A stretch of DNA of 64,000 nt from Flavihumibacter solisilvae (GCF_000814475.1 NZ_JSVC01000001.1:372001-436000); one strand, 5' to 3'. Shown: positions 18,820 through 26,064, numbered from the stretch's first letter. A program made the numbers and translations. Notes: generated by a model not told the origin, from the sequence alone.

Positions 18820-19230
18820 TTAGAGTTCGTTCGCCGGGTCCCAGAACAACTCCCTGAAATTTATTACAGTGTCATTTTCAACTGCAATCCCTTCATTTTC
18901 AAGAAGTTCCTGCATTTCGGTCGCGGAACCGAAATGTATCTTTCCCGTTAATTGACCATTCCTGTTAACTACTCGATGGGCGGGAACAGGGTTAACACCG
19001 GAATGTGATCCATTCATTGCCCACCCTACCATCCTTGCAGATAACCCGCTGCCCAGTGCTTTTGCGATCGCGCCATAGGTGGTAACCCGGCCTTTCGGCA
19101 CCTGCTGAACCAATTGATATACCTGGTCAAAAAACGAATGCTCAGCTTTTCCGGAAGGAGTGATTTTTTTGAGCTGAGCGGTGGAACCGCCGGCAGTTTT
19201 GTTGACTTTGGGAGGTGATTTCTTTTTCAT
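18820..19230 (-). CDS. Alkyltransferase-like protein (MGMT family, no active-site Cys)
   Basis: 136 residues. The DNA-binding domain of O6-alkylguanine-DNA alkyltransferases is clear: GRVTTYGAIAKALG (about 47-60), ARMVGWAMNG and PAHRVVNRNG (83-92). The methyl-accepting Cys of PCHRV is replaced by Ala84, so it cannot repair DNA by itself. Such alkyltransferase-like proteins bind alkylated guanine and hand it to nucleotide excision repair. Its first 25 residues are a Lys-rich tail. Its start overlaps the DUF5522 stop by four bases (ATGA), implying coupled translation. Confidence 0.88.
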   Translation of the reverse strand: MKKKSPPKVNKTAGGSTAQLKKITPSGKAEHSFFDQVYQLVQQVPKGRVTTYGAIAKALGSGLSARMVGWAMNGSHSGVNPVPAHRVVNRNGQLTGKIHFGSATEMQELLENEGIAVENDTVINFRELFWDPANEL

Positions 19231-19424
19231 GATTGTTTCCTTTCATTCCGCTGCAGCAAAAGTTGTGATCTGCGTGGTTCTTCTACGTTAATATAGTCGA
19301 ACGGGCAGTGAAGGCATCCATTTCCGCAGCAGGATCCTTTTTCCAGGTGATACTTTTCAGTCAGTACTATAAATCCTTCCTGGTTATAATAAAAATCGAT
19401 TCCCTCAACCAGTTGCTTCTTCAT
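19227..19424 (-). CDS. DUF5522 small cysteine-rich protein
   Basis: 65 residues from ATG 19424; the longer frame upstream lies inside trmB. It has the compact motif CCGNGCLHCPFDY (C32, C33, C37, C40), a likely metal-binding knuckle. The family is small and of unknown function. It overlaps the trmB 3' end by 20 bases and the alkyltransferase-like gene by four, so all three genes are read in one coupled unit. Confidence 0.8.
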   Translation of the reverse strand: MKKQLVEGIDFYYNQEGFIVLTEKYHLEKGSCCGNGCLHCPFDYINVEEPRRSQLLLQRNERKQS

Positions 19425-20115
19425 TTTCAAATACCAATTCGTGTAGTTTTTTGTCTTGATCTTCAAGCCGTTGCGTGGGCAGGCGAAATGAAATATAGTG
19501 AATCCGGTTACTTTGTGCAATGTCCAGCGCTTCATAGTGCGTGGTGATCTTCAGTTCATCACTGACAGGCTGCCCCCCATGGACATCTTCAATGCTTTCC
19601 ACCAATTCCAGGCCATAGAGCTCAATCACCATATGGGTGAACCGGTAAAGCACCGGTGAGTCCGTTTTAAGATGAACTATTCCCCCCGGTTTTAGTATTG
19701 ACTGGTATAACCTGAGGAATTTGGGATGGGTGAGTCTCTTTTTGGCTCGGGAACGTCGTAATTGTGGGTCTGGAAAAGTTATCCAGATCTCACTTACTTC
19801 CTCAGGCGCAAAAAAGGTATTAATGCCGTCGATTTGTGTACGGAGGAATGCTGCATTATGCAGTCCCGCTGCAAGACTTTTCCTGGCGCCTACATACAGA
19901 CGGTTACCTTTTATATCAACACCGATGAAATTGCGGTCTGAATAAAGTGCGGCCAGACCGACAGTATATTCGCCTTTTCCGCATGCCAGTTCAAGTGTAA
20001 TGGGATTCGTGTTTCCGAAGTGTTCGTTCCATTTACCGGCCATGCCGGGAGGATTCTGTAAAACATTGGAAAATCCTTTCAACGCTTCAAACCTGAGGAG
20101 CTTTTTTTGACCCAT
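19405..20115 (-). CDS. trmB: tRNA (guanine-N7-)-methyltransferase
   Basis: 236 residues from ATG 20115; a TTG three codons earlier is possible but less likely. The SAM-binding loop is LELACGKGEY (about 37-46), followed by IGVDIKGNR and the family signature WITFPDPQLRRSRAKKR (about 113-129), which marks TrmB. It methylates G46 in the variable loop of tRNAs. The window also contains two tRNA-like genes with very large variable regions about 1.5 kb away; any link is speculative. Confidence 0.93.
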   Translation of the reverse strand: MGQKKLLRFEALKGFSNVLQNPPGMAGKWNEHFGNTNPITLELACGKGEYTVGLAALYSDRNFIGVDIKGNRLYVGARKSLAAGLHNAAFLRTQIDGINTFFAPEEVSEIWITFPDPQLRRSRAKKRLTHPKFLRLYQSILKPGGIVHLKTDSPVLYRFTHMVIELYGLELVESIEDVHGGQPVSDELKITTHYEALDIAQSNRIHYISFRLPTQRLEDQDKKLHELVFENEEATG

Positions 20116-20166
20116 AGCGTGCAAAGCTAGGCACTATTGGAAGAAATATTGTCCCGGCCGGACCGA

Positions 20167-20505
20167 TTATTTGCGGAAATAACGGTAATCGCCGACGCGA
20201 ATATGCAGGAGTGCCCCTTTCCCAACGGCTCTTGCCGCAACAGCCGAGGTACCTTCAATGAGCACAAGCTCGCCGCTGTCTTTGTTGAAAAGCCGGGCAT
20301 TGATGGAGATTCGTCTTTTATCATTTTCCTGAATGAAGATTTCATCCTCGCACCAGCAACTTAAAGTTCCATCGGCATGAAGCCCGATTGTCCTTGTCAA
20401 GGTCCTGAGTGGTCGGATGAAATCTTCCTGGATGATTTCCTTCAGGGCTGCAAATTGAAACGATTGCAATTTCTTATTTAACTGCGCCAATTCCCTGCTG
20501 CTCAT
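20167..20505 (-). CDS. Small uncharacterised protein
   Basis: 112 residues, not confidently recognised. It opens with an amphipathic helix (about 3-30), then alternating strands (HADGTLSCWCEDEIF, RISINARLF, GELVLIEG) ending LLHIRVGDYRYFRK. The strand pattern could suit a small split-barrel fold, but no cofactor motif is seen. It lies 51 bases upstream of trmB on the same strand and may be the first gene of that operon. Confidence 0.6.
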   Translation of the reverse strand: MSSRELAQLNKKLQSFQFAALKEIIQEDFIRPLRTLTRTIGLHADGTLSCWCEDEIFIQENDKRRISINARLFNKDSGELVLIEGTSAVAARAVGKGALLHIRVGDYRYFRK

Positions 20506-20586
20506 ATGCTATCAGTTTGAATTTCTTTTTACCCCAAAAGATGGAAGCAACCTTGGTTTATTCCGTTTTCATTTGGTAATGATTTG

Positions 20587-21270
20587 TTACCTGACGTCAG
20601 GTTTCCTGATGGTTGCGCCGTCGTCAGTTACTTTCCCGATTCCGAATGTTACACCTACATTAATGCCGATGTTTCGGTTACGCTGTTCAACATTCACGTT
20701 TTTATTGACATCGGAAAAGCCGTTATAATAATTCAGGTCAAGGTTGAGCCAGGTGCGTTCTACCAGTCGATAATTGAAACCTGCAGCTGCAGCGATTCCA
20801 ACGTCAACGGAATTGGCAACTTCTTTTGCCCTGGTCTTTGTGATGTGCTTTACATCACCATCGATGGTTTCAACTTCCCTTGTACCACCTACGAGGAAAC
20901 CGATTGATGGCCCAAGCGCAACTTTTGGACGAAGCCGTTGTCCATATTCACCGAAGAAATAGTAAGCCTTTACCGGAATCCGGATGTAGTCAAGTCTTGT
21001 TCTTACAGTGTTGTTGTTACCTGATGTTTTTCCACCTTCAATAGACCATTTAAGGTCTGCGCCGAATCCCCAATGGGTAAGCGGACTGTAAACCAGGCTC
21101 AGACCGAGGTTTCCCGCAGGCTGGTAACCGGCATTGGTACTGTTGCTAAGCCATGTATGACCGAAGCCGGCTGATGGTCCAAGCGAAAGGTTGTCCTGTG
21201 CATTAACTTTTCCTGTCAGGCCCAGAGCAACTGGGATTGCCATAAGTACTACTCGCATAGTCGTTTTCAT
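20587..21270 (-). CDS. Outer-membrane beta-barrel protein (porin family)
   Basis: 227 residues. Signal peptide 1-24 ends in VNAQ. Repeated amphipathic strands such as WGFGADLKWS, YIRIPVKAYYFF and TWLNLDLNYYNGF form an OmpA-like or PorT-like barrel of about eight strands, ending in GINVGVTFGIGKV. No periplasmic peptidoglycan-binding domain is present. Probably an integral outer-membrane protein of unknown cargo. About 295 bases of non-coding DNA separate it from the tRNA-like genes upstream. Confidence 0.8.
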   Translation of the reverse strand: MKTTMRVVLMAIPVALGLTGKVNAQDNLSLGPSAGFGHTWLSNSTNAGYQPAGNLGLSLVYSPLTHWGFGADLKWSIEGGKTSGNNNTVRTRLDYIRIPVKAYYFFGEYGQRLRPKVALGPSIGFLVGGTREVETIDGDVKHITKTRAKEVANSVDVGIAAAAGFNYRLVERTWLNLDLNYYNGFSDVNKNVNVEQRNRNIGINVGVTFGIGKVTDDGATIRKPDVR

Positions 21271-21413
21271 AACATTGCTGTTTTGTTCCCCGGGATGGGA
21301 AAAAAAAGTGGGCCAGAAGAGAAACGTTAAAATTTAGGGAGGCAAATAGTTAAAAAAATACTTCGGGGAAAATAATGAGGGGAAAAGAATCACCTAAACG
21401 CCTGCAGGGAAGT

Positions 21414-21442
21414 AAAAAAGCCCCTCCAATTAAGGAAGGGCT
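21414..21442 (-). terminator. Second terminator-like hairpin, minus strand
   Basis: On the minus strand AGCCCTTCC and GGAGGGGCT pair (one G-U pair) around TTAATT, followed by TTTTTT. It lies 115 bases beyond the first terminator and could stop read-through or end a separate small transcript from 21443-21529. Confidence 0.6.
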
Positions 21443-21495
21443 ACCTAACAGCTGTAAACACACACATGAGAAAAAGGCGTGCGTACCGATTTTGT

Positions 21496-21514
21496 ATTGC
21501 AGCATCACTGCAAT
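21496..21514 (-). other. Small perfect hairpin
   Basis: ATTGCAG and CTGCAAT pair around a five-base loop, giving a seven-base stem. It lies between the two minus-strand terminators in a region without a gene. No function is assigned. Confidence 0.35.
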
Positions 21515-21529
21515 CGTTGAGGGTAGTAC

Positions 21530-21559
21530 AAAAAAATCCCGCTTAGGGGGCGGGATTTT
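21530..21559 (-). terminator. Intrinsic terminator of the tRNA-like RNA unit
   Basis: On the minus strand AAAATCCCGC (21559-21550) and GCGGGATTTT (21542-21533) pair around a seven-base loop, and the T-run continues to 21530. It begins six bases after the 3' end of the first tRNA-like RNA, the right distance to end its transcript. Confidence 0.8.
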
Positions 21560-21565
21560 AAAATG

Positions 21566-21758
21566 CTGTAGGGGGAGGAGTCGAACCTCCACGGGGCAGT
21601 TAGCCGTAGTACAAAGATTAGTGGTCAACCCTGGTCGGCTTTATCCCGGTACCGGTTACCCGGAACAGAGATACCAGTCGGCTCTATGCTACGTTTATCC
21701 TGGATTCCCCACCCCCGAGACGAGAGGGCATGTCTGCCAAAGATTTCATCACCCCACA
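21566..21758 (-). tRNA. tRNA-like RNA A with 110-base variable-region insertion, apparent anticodon GUC
   Basis: 193 bases, minus strand. Parts in order: acceptor TGTGGGG pairing with CCCTACA; T8 G9; three-base D stem ATG/CAT with GG in the loop (TTTGGCAGA); anticodon arm CCCTC / TCGTCTC / GGGGG, so positions 34-36 read GTC; a variable stem GGGG/CCCC (21707-21710 with 21593-21596) enclosing about 110 bases; T arm GGAGG / TTCGACT / CCTCC; discriminator G. No CCA is encoded. The D arm resembles class II tRNAs, while anticodon and G73 resemble tRNA-Asp. Position 33 is C rather than the near-universal U. The insert contains nested inverted repeats (for example CCGG GTAA CCGG). Could be a charged non-decoding RNA, a structured regulator or a decayed tRNA. 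Confidence 0.7.
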
Positions 21759-21787
21759 GTATAAAGAACAAAAAAGCAATACGGTCG

Positions 21788-21906
21788 CTGTAGGAGGAGG
21801 ATTCGAACCTCCACGGGGTCGTTAGCTATGCCGGAGCACAATTTGTCCAAGTTTCCCCACCCCCGAGACAAGAGGGCATGTCTGCCGAAAGTTTCATCAT
21901 CCCACA
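21788..21906 (-). tRNA. tRNA-like RNA B with 36-base variable-region insertion, apparent anticodon GUC
   Basis: 119 bases, minus strand, 29 bases upstream of RNA A. Acceptor TGTGGGA pairs with TCCTACA; compared with RNA A the seventh pair has changed from G-C to A-U on both sides, which supports a real stem. D stem ATG/CAT, D loop with CGG, anticodon arm CCCTC / TTGTCTC / GGGGG (GTC, with normal U33), variable stem GGGG/CCCC (21855-21858 with 21815-21818), T arm GGAGG / TTCGAAT / CCTCC, discriminator G, no CCA. The variable insert shares only a GCTAAC segment near its 3' side with RNA A. Confidence 0.72.
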
Positions 21907-21933
21907 GTATTAATCTCAAGAACTTTGATAAAG

Positions 21934-21941
21934 CAAATATA
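21934..21941 (-). promoter_or_regulatory. Likely -7 box for the tRNA-like RNAs
   Basis: On the minus strand TATATTTG followed by C matches the Bacteroidota TAnnTTTG box and lies 27 bases before the 5' end of RNA B. A start near 21927 would give a leader of about 20 bases. No clear -33 TTTG at the ideal distance. Confidence 0.5.
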
Positions 21942-21989
21942 CAACGATTCGTTCAATTGTTGCATATAATTCAATCAGAATAAAGAAAT

Positions 21990-22040
21990 AATAGAAAATG
22001 TCTAAAATATATTATATTGCAATAGAAAATATCAAAATTA
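21990..22040 (+). repeat. Direct repeat upstream of Lrp-family gene, possible operator
   Basis: Two A-rich copies (21990-22009 and 22021-22040), both beginning AATAGAAAAT, sit 31 bases apart, about three helical turns. They lie directly before the start of the Lrp-family regulator, which suits autoregulation by an oligomeric Lrp-type protein. Inferred. Confidence 0.5.
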
Positions 22041-22050
22041 GACTTGCAAA

Positions 22051-22518
22051 ATGGCAACCAAATTGAATTTAGACAAACTGGATTACCAGATCATTCATGA
22101 GATGATGGAAAATGCGGAGACATCTTATGCGGATCTTGGTAAAAAGCTCTTTGTTTCAGGTGGTACTATCCATGTCCGCATTAAGAAATTGCAGGAAATG
22201 GGGATTGTAAAGGGTACCCGTCTGAATGTTGACCTGAAGTTACTTGGTTATGACGTAATTGCATTCATCGGAATTTACCTGGAAAAAAGTTCTTTATATG
22301 ATACAGTTGCACGTGAGCTTAGCAAAATCCCGGAGATAGTCCGCATGAACTATACCACCGGTAATTACAGCATTTTTGCCGAGATTGTTTGCAAGGATAT
22401 TAACCAGTTAAGAAATGTTCTCCATGACCAGTTGCAGAAGATCAAGGGGATAGAGCGAACGGAAACGTTTATCTCACTTGACGAAAGCCTGAACAGGAAT
22501 GTGCAGGTTCAACCATAG
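22051..22518 (+). CDS. Lrp/AsnC-family transcriptional regulator
   Basis: 155 residues. N-terminal winged helix-turn-helix (about 5-60: LDKLDYQIIHEMMENAETSY, then GGTIHVRIKKLQEMGIVKG) and C-terminal RAM ligand-binding domain (about 70-150: DVIAFIGIYLEKS, VRMNYTTGNYSIFAEIVCKD). Members bind amino acids or related metabolites and form octamers on DNA. It diverges from the two tRNA-like RNAs; the 144 bases between them contain the direct repeats and the RNA promoter, so the regulator could affect both. Ligand unknown. Confidence 0.9.
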   Translation: MATKLNLDKLDYQIIHEMMENAETSYADLGKKLFVSGGTIHVRIKKLQEMGIVKGTRLNVDLKLLGYDVIAFIGIYLEKSSLYDTVARELSKIPEIVRMNYTTGNYSIFAEIVCKDINQLRNVLHDQLQKIKGIERTETFISLDESLNRNVQVQP

Positions 22519-22579
22519 CCGGTATGAATTAAATTAATGGGTTATCTTTTCAGTGGATTCACTTAATCAACTTACGACA

Positions 22580-22999
22580 ATGAACAGGATATTCAGATCG
22601 ATATTATTTTCATCCATAATCATAATGTCTGCAACTGCCTGCGGCGGTGGTGGCGATGATGATGATCCACAACCGAGCGAAGCTGATCTTGCAATCACAA
22701 CTACTCCGCCTATAAACGGACAGCAGGAGGCACCGGCAGTGGGGCCTGATTTTCCGCTATCTGTTACGGTCACATCAACCATGCCGCCCCAGGGTGTAAA
22801 GATCGAAGTCAGCGCGCGGACAGATGTTTCCGGCTCTGCACCATTTTATACAGAAGTGAAGAATACCAGTACAAAAACAACAAATTTTACGATCACCAAT
22901 ACGCCTCAGGGAACGTCTTGTCGTTTAACCGTTACTGTTTCATCTGTTTCAAAGCCATCGAACACCGTGAGTGGATTCTATCTCTATTCAAGAAAGTAA
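22580..22999 (+). CDS. Putative lipoprotein, unknown
   Basis: 139 residues from ATG 22580; the upstream in-frame start adds nine unlikely residues. The signal ends in a lipobox (MSATAC, Cys near 20) followed by a GGGGDDDD acidic run typical of surface-exported Bacteroidota lipoproteins. The rest is Thr/Ser/Pro-rich with beta-strand character (about 45-139). Not recognised further. It is convergent with the permease gene, one base apart. Confidence 0.65.
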   Translation: MNRIFRSILFSSIIIMSATACGGGGDDDDPQPSEADLAITTTPPINGQQEAPAVGPDFPLSVTVTSTMPPQGVKIEVSARTDVSGSAPFYTEVKNTSTKTTNFTITNTPQGTSCRLTVTVSSVSKPSNTVSGFYLYSRK

Positions 23000-23000
23000 G

Positions 23001-24077
23001 TTAGTTTTTCACATCGAGCGCGTCCCTGATCCCGTTGCCAAGTAGATTGAAGGCAAGTACGAGCAGCATGATTGCGAAACCGGGAGCTAATGCCAACATC
23101 GGATTGTTAGTGATGATAAAGTTGTAGTTCTCCTTAATCATCCCGCCCCAGCTGGGTTGGGGTGGCTGAACTCCAACACCGAGGAAGCTTAGACCCGCCT
23201 CGATAACGATGGCGGAAGCAAAGTTGGCTGCGGCAACTACGAGAACTGGTCCTATTATATTTGGCAATATGTGTTTAAATATGATCCGGAGATCAGAATA
23301 GCCGAGTGCCCTAGCTGCCTCAACATATTCAATGTGCCGGATGGCGATGAGCTGTCCCCTTACAATCCGGGCAACATTTACCCACATCGTAAGTCCTACC
23401 GCGACGAATACCTGCCAGAAGCCTTTGCCCAGCAACAATGTAATTGCAAATACCAACAGGAGGGTCGGGACACTCCAGATCACATTAATGAACCACATAA
23501 TGATATCATCCCACTTTCCACCATAATATCCTGCTATTGCTCCCAACAGCAGCCCGATCGTCAGGGAAAGAAACATGGCGATTCCTCCAACAAGCAGGCT
23601 CACCCGAACACCTATGATCAGCCTGCTTAATATGTCCCTTCCATACCTGTCAGTTCCCAGGTGAAACACCTGGGTTATGAAGTGTTTGGAAGGCGAATCC
23701 TCTATCACACTTAACGGGTAACTAATCCTTTCTGTGACCCCGTCATCGATGAATTTGCTGATCGTGATTGAGTCACCTGTTAAAGTAAATCCGGTTATGG
23801 GAATGAATTGAAACCGGTCAGGCCTGCCAGCGACAGTTCTTTCCAGGAAACTCACCGGTGCCGGTGCCGCTTCTTTGGGAAGCAGGAAAAATTGCTGACT
23901 GAAACCAGGTTTTTGTCCGCCGATTTCAATGATCATCCGGTTTGCGAATGGTGTGGGATCAGGCGCCAGCCAATAAGCCAGGATTCCTGTTGCCAACGAC
24001 ACAACAATGATGACCATTCCGATGACCGCTCCTTTGATCTTCAATAATTGCTGCCATCCTTTTGCTGGATTCGTCAT
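23001..24077 (-). CDS. ABC transporter permease, OppC/DppC type
   Basis: 358 residues from ATG 24077; the frame open to 24125 overlaps the next gene. After the first helix (about 16-36) comes a long extracytoplasmic segment (about 40-145), then the BPD_transp_1 core with the loop EAARALGYSDLRIIFKHILP, the coupling motif that contacts the ATPase. Such permeases import or export peptides or similar solutes. No partner permease, binding protein or ATPase lies nearby; in Bacteroidota these parts are often scattered. Stop is one base from the convergent lipoprotein gene. Confidence 0.9.
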   Translation of the reverse strand: MTNPAKGWQQLLKIKGAVIGMVIIVVSLATGILAYWLAPDPTPFANRMIIEIGGQKPGFSQQFFLLPKEAAPAPVSFLERTVAGRPDRFQFIPITGFTLTGDSITISKFIDDGVTERISYPLSVIEDSPSKHFITQVFHLGTDRYGRDILSRLIIGVRVSLLVGGIAMFLSLTIGLLLGAIAGYYGGKWDDIIMWFINVIWSVPTLLLVFAITLLLGKGFWQVFVAVGLTMWVNVARIVRGQLIAIRHIEYVEAARALGYSDLRIIFKHILPNIIGPVLVVAAANFASAIVIEAGLSFLGVGVQPPQPSWGGMIKENYNFIITNNPMLALAPGFAIMLLVLAFNLLGNGIRDALDVKN

Positions 24078-24100
24078 GCGGTAAAAATAAGTAATTGACC

Positions 24101-25243
24101 TTACCTCGTTTTTCTCCCTTTCCATTCATAGGTACCAAACTGGCCGAATGTACCCGCAACTACTGTATATAAAATATGTACAGGTTGGAAAAAAGGAAAA
24201 TATTTCATCAGGTCCGTGCGTGAATAAAATCGGGCGACTGAATAAACAAAGGGCCATTCAATGACTGTCTTTAATGCCAGTAGGGCGATGGCCGAATACA
24301 GGTAAGTGAGCGACAGTAAAGCAGCACCCATTGTTATAAGTAATAACAGGTTCAATATATAAACCAGCAGCAATACCCGAAACACCTTCTTGTCTTCATA
24401 TACCTGCGCCTTACTGGCCCAGCGGATTCTCTGTTGCAGGAAAGCGTAGATTCCTTTTACCGGCTCGGTAAATACTATGGCATCCCGCTGTTTCAGGTAG
24501 GCGACCATTCCTGGAAAATGGTTTGCGATTTTATGCATCAGCAGCATATCGTCACCTGACGCGATATGGTCAATGCCTTTAAAGCCGCCCACCGCCCGGA
24601 AAGCAGTTTTGCTGTATGCCAGGTTTGCGCCATTACACATATTATGAAAGCCATTATGCACAGAGGCGGCTGTTATTCCCTGCAGGCATAAAAAATCAAG
24701 CGATTGGAAATTCGAAAGGATTCCATTGCCCCTGTTCATGCATACAGGTCCGGCTATAAGTACTGCGCCCGCTTCGTGGCACCGCACGATGTTTTTCAGC
24801 CAGCCAGGGGAAGCAGTACAATCTGCATCCGTGGTAACGATCAGGCTTCCGGCAGCCAGGGAAATGCCGGTTTCAATTGCCACTTTTTTGTATGCCCGTA
24901 CGGTATTTTCATGTATATGCTCCTTCAATGACAGCAACCGGATATTTTCCTGCGCGAAGGATCTTACCACACCGGCAGTGTTATCAGTGGAATAATCATC
25001 TATCACAACAACTTCAAGTAAATTCTGGGGATAGTCCTGTAATAGAATTGAACGGATACAGGCACCTATCGATCGCTCTTCATTCCTCGCCGGGATGATC
25101 ACGGTTACCGGTGTCCGCGGAACAAAGGAGGAATTTTCGGAAACGGAATGTTGTGGTAACCTGTGCCAGCCACGGAAATAATATGCGATCAGGACCGCAT
25201 ATACACTCAAGAGTATTATGGTTAACAGGTAAACGAAAATCAT
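24101..25243 (-). CDS. Membrane glycosyltransferase, family 2
   Basis: 380 residues. N-terminal helix 3-22, then a GT-A catalytic domain: VTVIIPARNEERSIG, VVIDDYSTDNT (about 78-88), the nucleotide-metal site TDADC (about 138-142), GGFKGIDHIASGDD and the acceptor motif QQRIRW (about 270). Three C-terminal helices follow (about 290-360). The layout suits processive or single-step transfer of a sugar to a lipid or polysaccharide at the inner membrane. It overlaps the hydrolase gene by four bases (ATGA), so the two are translated together. Confidence 0.88.
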   Translation of the reverse strand: MIFVYLLTIILLSVYAVLIAYYFRGWHRLPQHSVSENSSFVPRTPVTVIIPARNEERSIGACIRSILLQDYPQNLLEVVVIDDYSTDNTAGVVRSFAQENIRLLSLKEHIHENTVRAYKKVAIETGISLAAGSLIVTTDADCTASPGWLKNIVRCHEAGAVLIAGPVCMNRGNGILSNFQSLDFLCLQGITAASVHNGFHNMCNGANLAYSKTAFRAVGGFKGIDHIASGDDMLLMHKIANHFPGMVAYLKQRDAIVFTEPVKGIYAFLQQRIRWASKAQVYEDKKVFRVLLLVYILNLLLLITMGAALLSLTYLYSAIALLALKTVIEWPFVYSVARFYSRTDLMKYFPFFQPVHILYTVVAGTFGQFGTYEWKGRKTR

Positions 25244-26064
25244 CCTGTCATCTTGTTCTTTATTCTATCTGCAATGGTAGCAGTAAATGGTTGTTTAAGC
25301 AAACCGTGGCCTGCATTGAGCAGCACAAGCTCGATTGCGGCGCCGTTACCGGATGCGAATCGTTCAAGGGCGGCAGCAGTAATTATCCGGTCGTGCCTGC
25401 CAGAAATGATCATACATGAAAGATTATTGACTCCTGGGAATATGGATTTCTTCCTGCGATTGGGACGAAAGTTCCGGAAAAGCATCCAGCGTTCATACAG
25501 TCTCCCGCGTTCTTCTGTGTCATCCAGGTAATAATGACCGACCCGGGTAATACCTGGGCCAAGCATCCCGGTGCGCAACCCAATCTTCATGATGGCGAAC
25601 AGCCACCCGGGATGGTTCATAGTATAGCGAAACAGCCGGTTACCCGCTAGTGTACGGGTAGCAAACCAATACCATGGATTCACTTTTAATCCGTCGGGCG
25701 CCAGTAATACCAGTAATCGCAGGTCGCCCGGGAAATTTTCCGCAAATGCAAGCGCGAGTCGCCCTCCCATACTGTACCCCAATAAGGTAAACCGGTCGCT
25801 GGTATCTCCACACTCCTGTTCAATTAATCCCATTATTATTGAACGCAGGTCAGTAAGGCTGAAGCCTGGTTTTTCCCATTTCGTTCCCCCATGCAACGGA
25901 AGGTCGGGGCACAATAATGTAAACTCCGTGCCCGCGGTAACCCCGAGTTCGCGGTAAGACTCGCCCGTTTCTCCATACCCATGAAGGCAAACCATCAATT
26001 TCGGCCCCTGTCCGAAACGGTGATAGCTGATCACACCTGATTTTTGCTGAAGATTTCCTGTCAT
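25240..26064 (-). CDS. Alpha/beta hydrolase
   Basis: 274 residues. Alpha/beta fold with HGYGETGESY oxyanion loop (about 28-37), nucleophile elbow GYSMGG (Ser near 96), Asp in SGRHDR (about 220) and catalytic His in NAGHGLLKQP (about 252). No signal peptide, so cytoplasmic. Substrate is unknown; coupling to the glycosyltransferase by an ATGA overlap suggests a shared pathway, perhaps in envelope lipid or glycan metabolism. Confidence 0.87.
   Translation of the reverse strand: MTGNLQQKSGVISYHRFGQGPKLMVCLHGYGETGESYRELGVTAGTEFTLLCPDLPLHGGTKWEKPGFSLTDLRSIIMGLIEQECGDTSDRFTLLGYSMGGRLALAFAENFPGDLRLLVLLAPDGLKVNPWYWFATRTLAGNRLFRYTMNHPGWLFAIMKIGLRTGMLGPGITRVGHYYLDDTEERGRLYERWMLFRNFRPNRRKKSIFPGVNNLSCMIISGRHDRIITAAALERFASGNGAAIELVLLNAGHGLLKQPFTATIADRIKNKMTG

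Noticed and set aside
21375-21764. A 129-codon plus-strand reading frame across the first tRNA-like RNA
   Set aside because: It runs antisense through the terminator hairpins and the whole tRNA-like structure, and its translation matches no known family.
21566-21906. The two RNAs as tmRNA, a group I intron tRNA or a tRNA-Sec
   Set aside because: There is no tag-peptide frame or tmRNA pseudoknot order, the insert is in the variable arm rather than the anticodon loop, the anticodon is not UCA and the D stem has only three pairs.
21566-21906. The two RNAs as ordinary tRNA-Leu or tRNA-Ser
   Set aside because: The D arm fits, but the anticodon loop does not read any Leu or Ser triplet in the aligned frame, and the insert is far longer than a class II variable arm.
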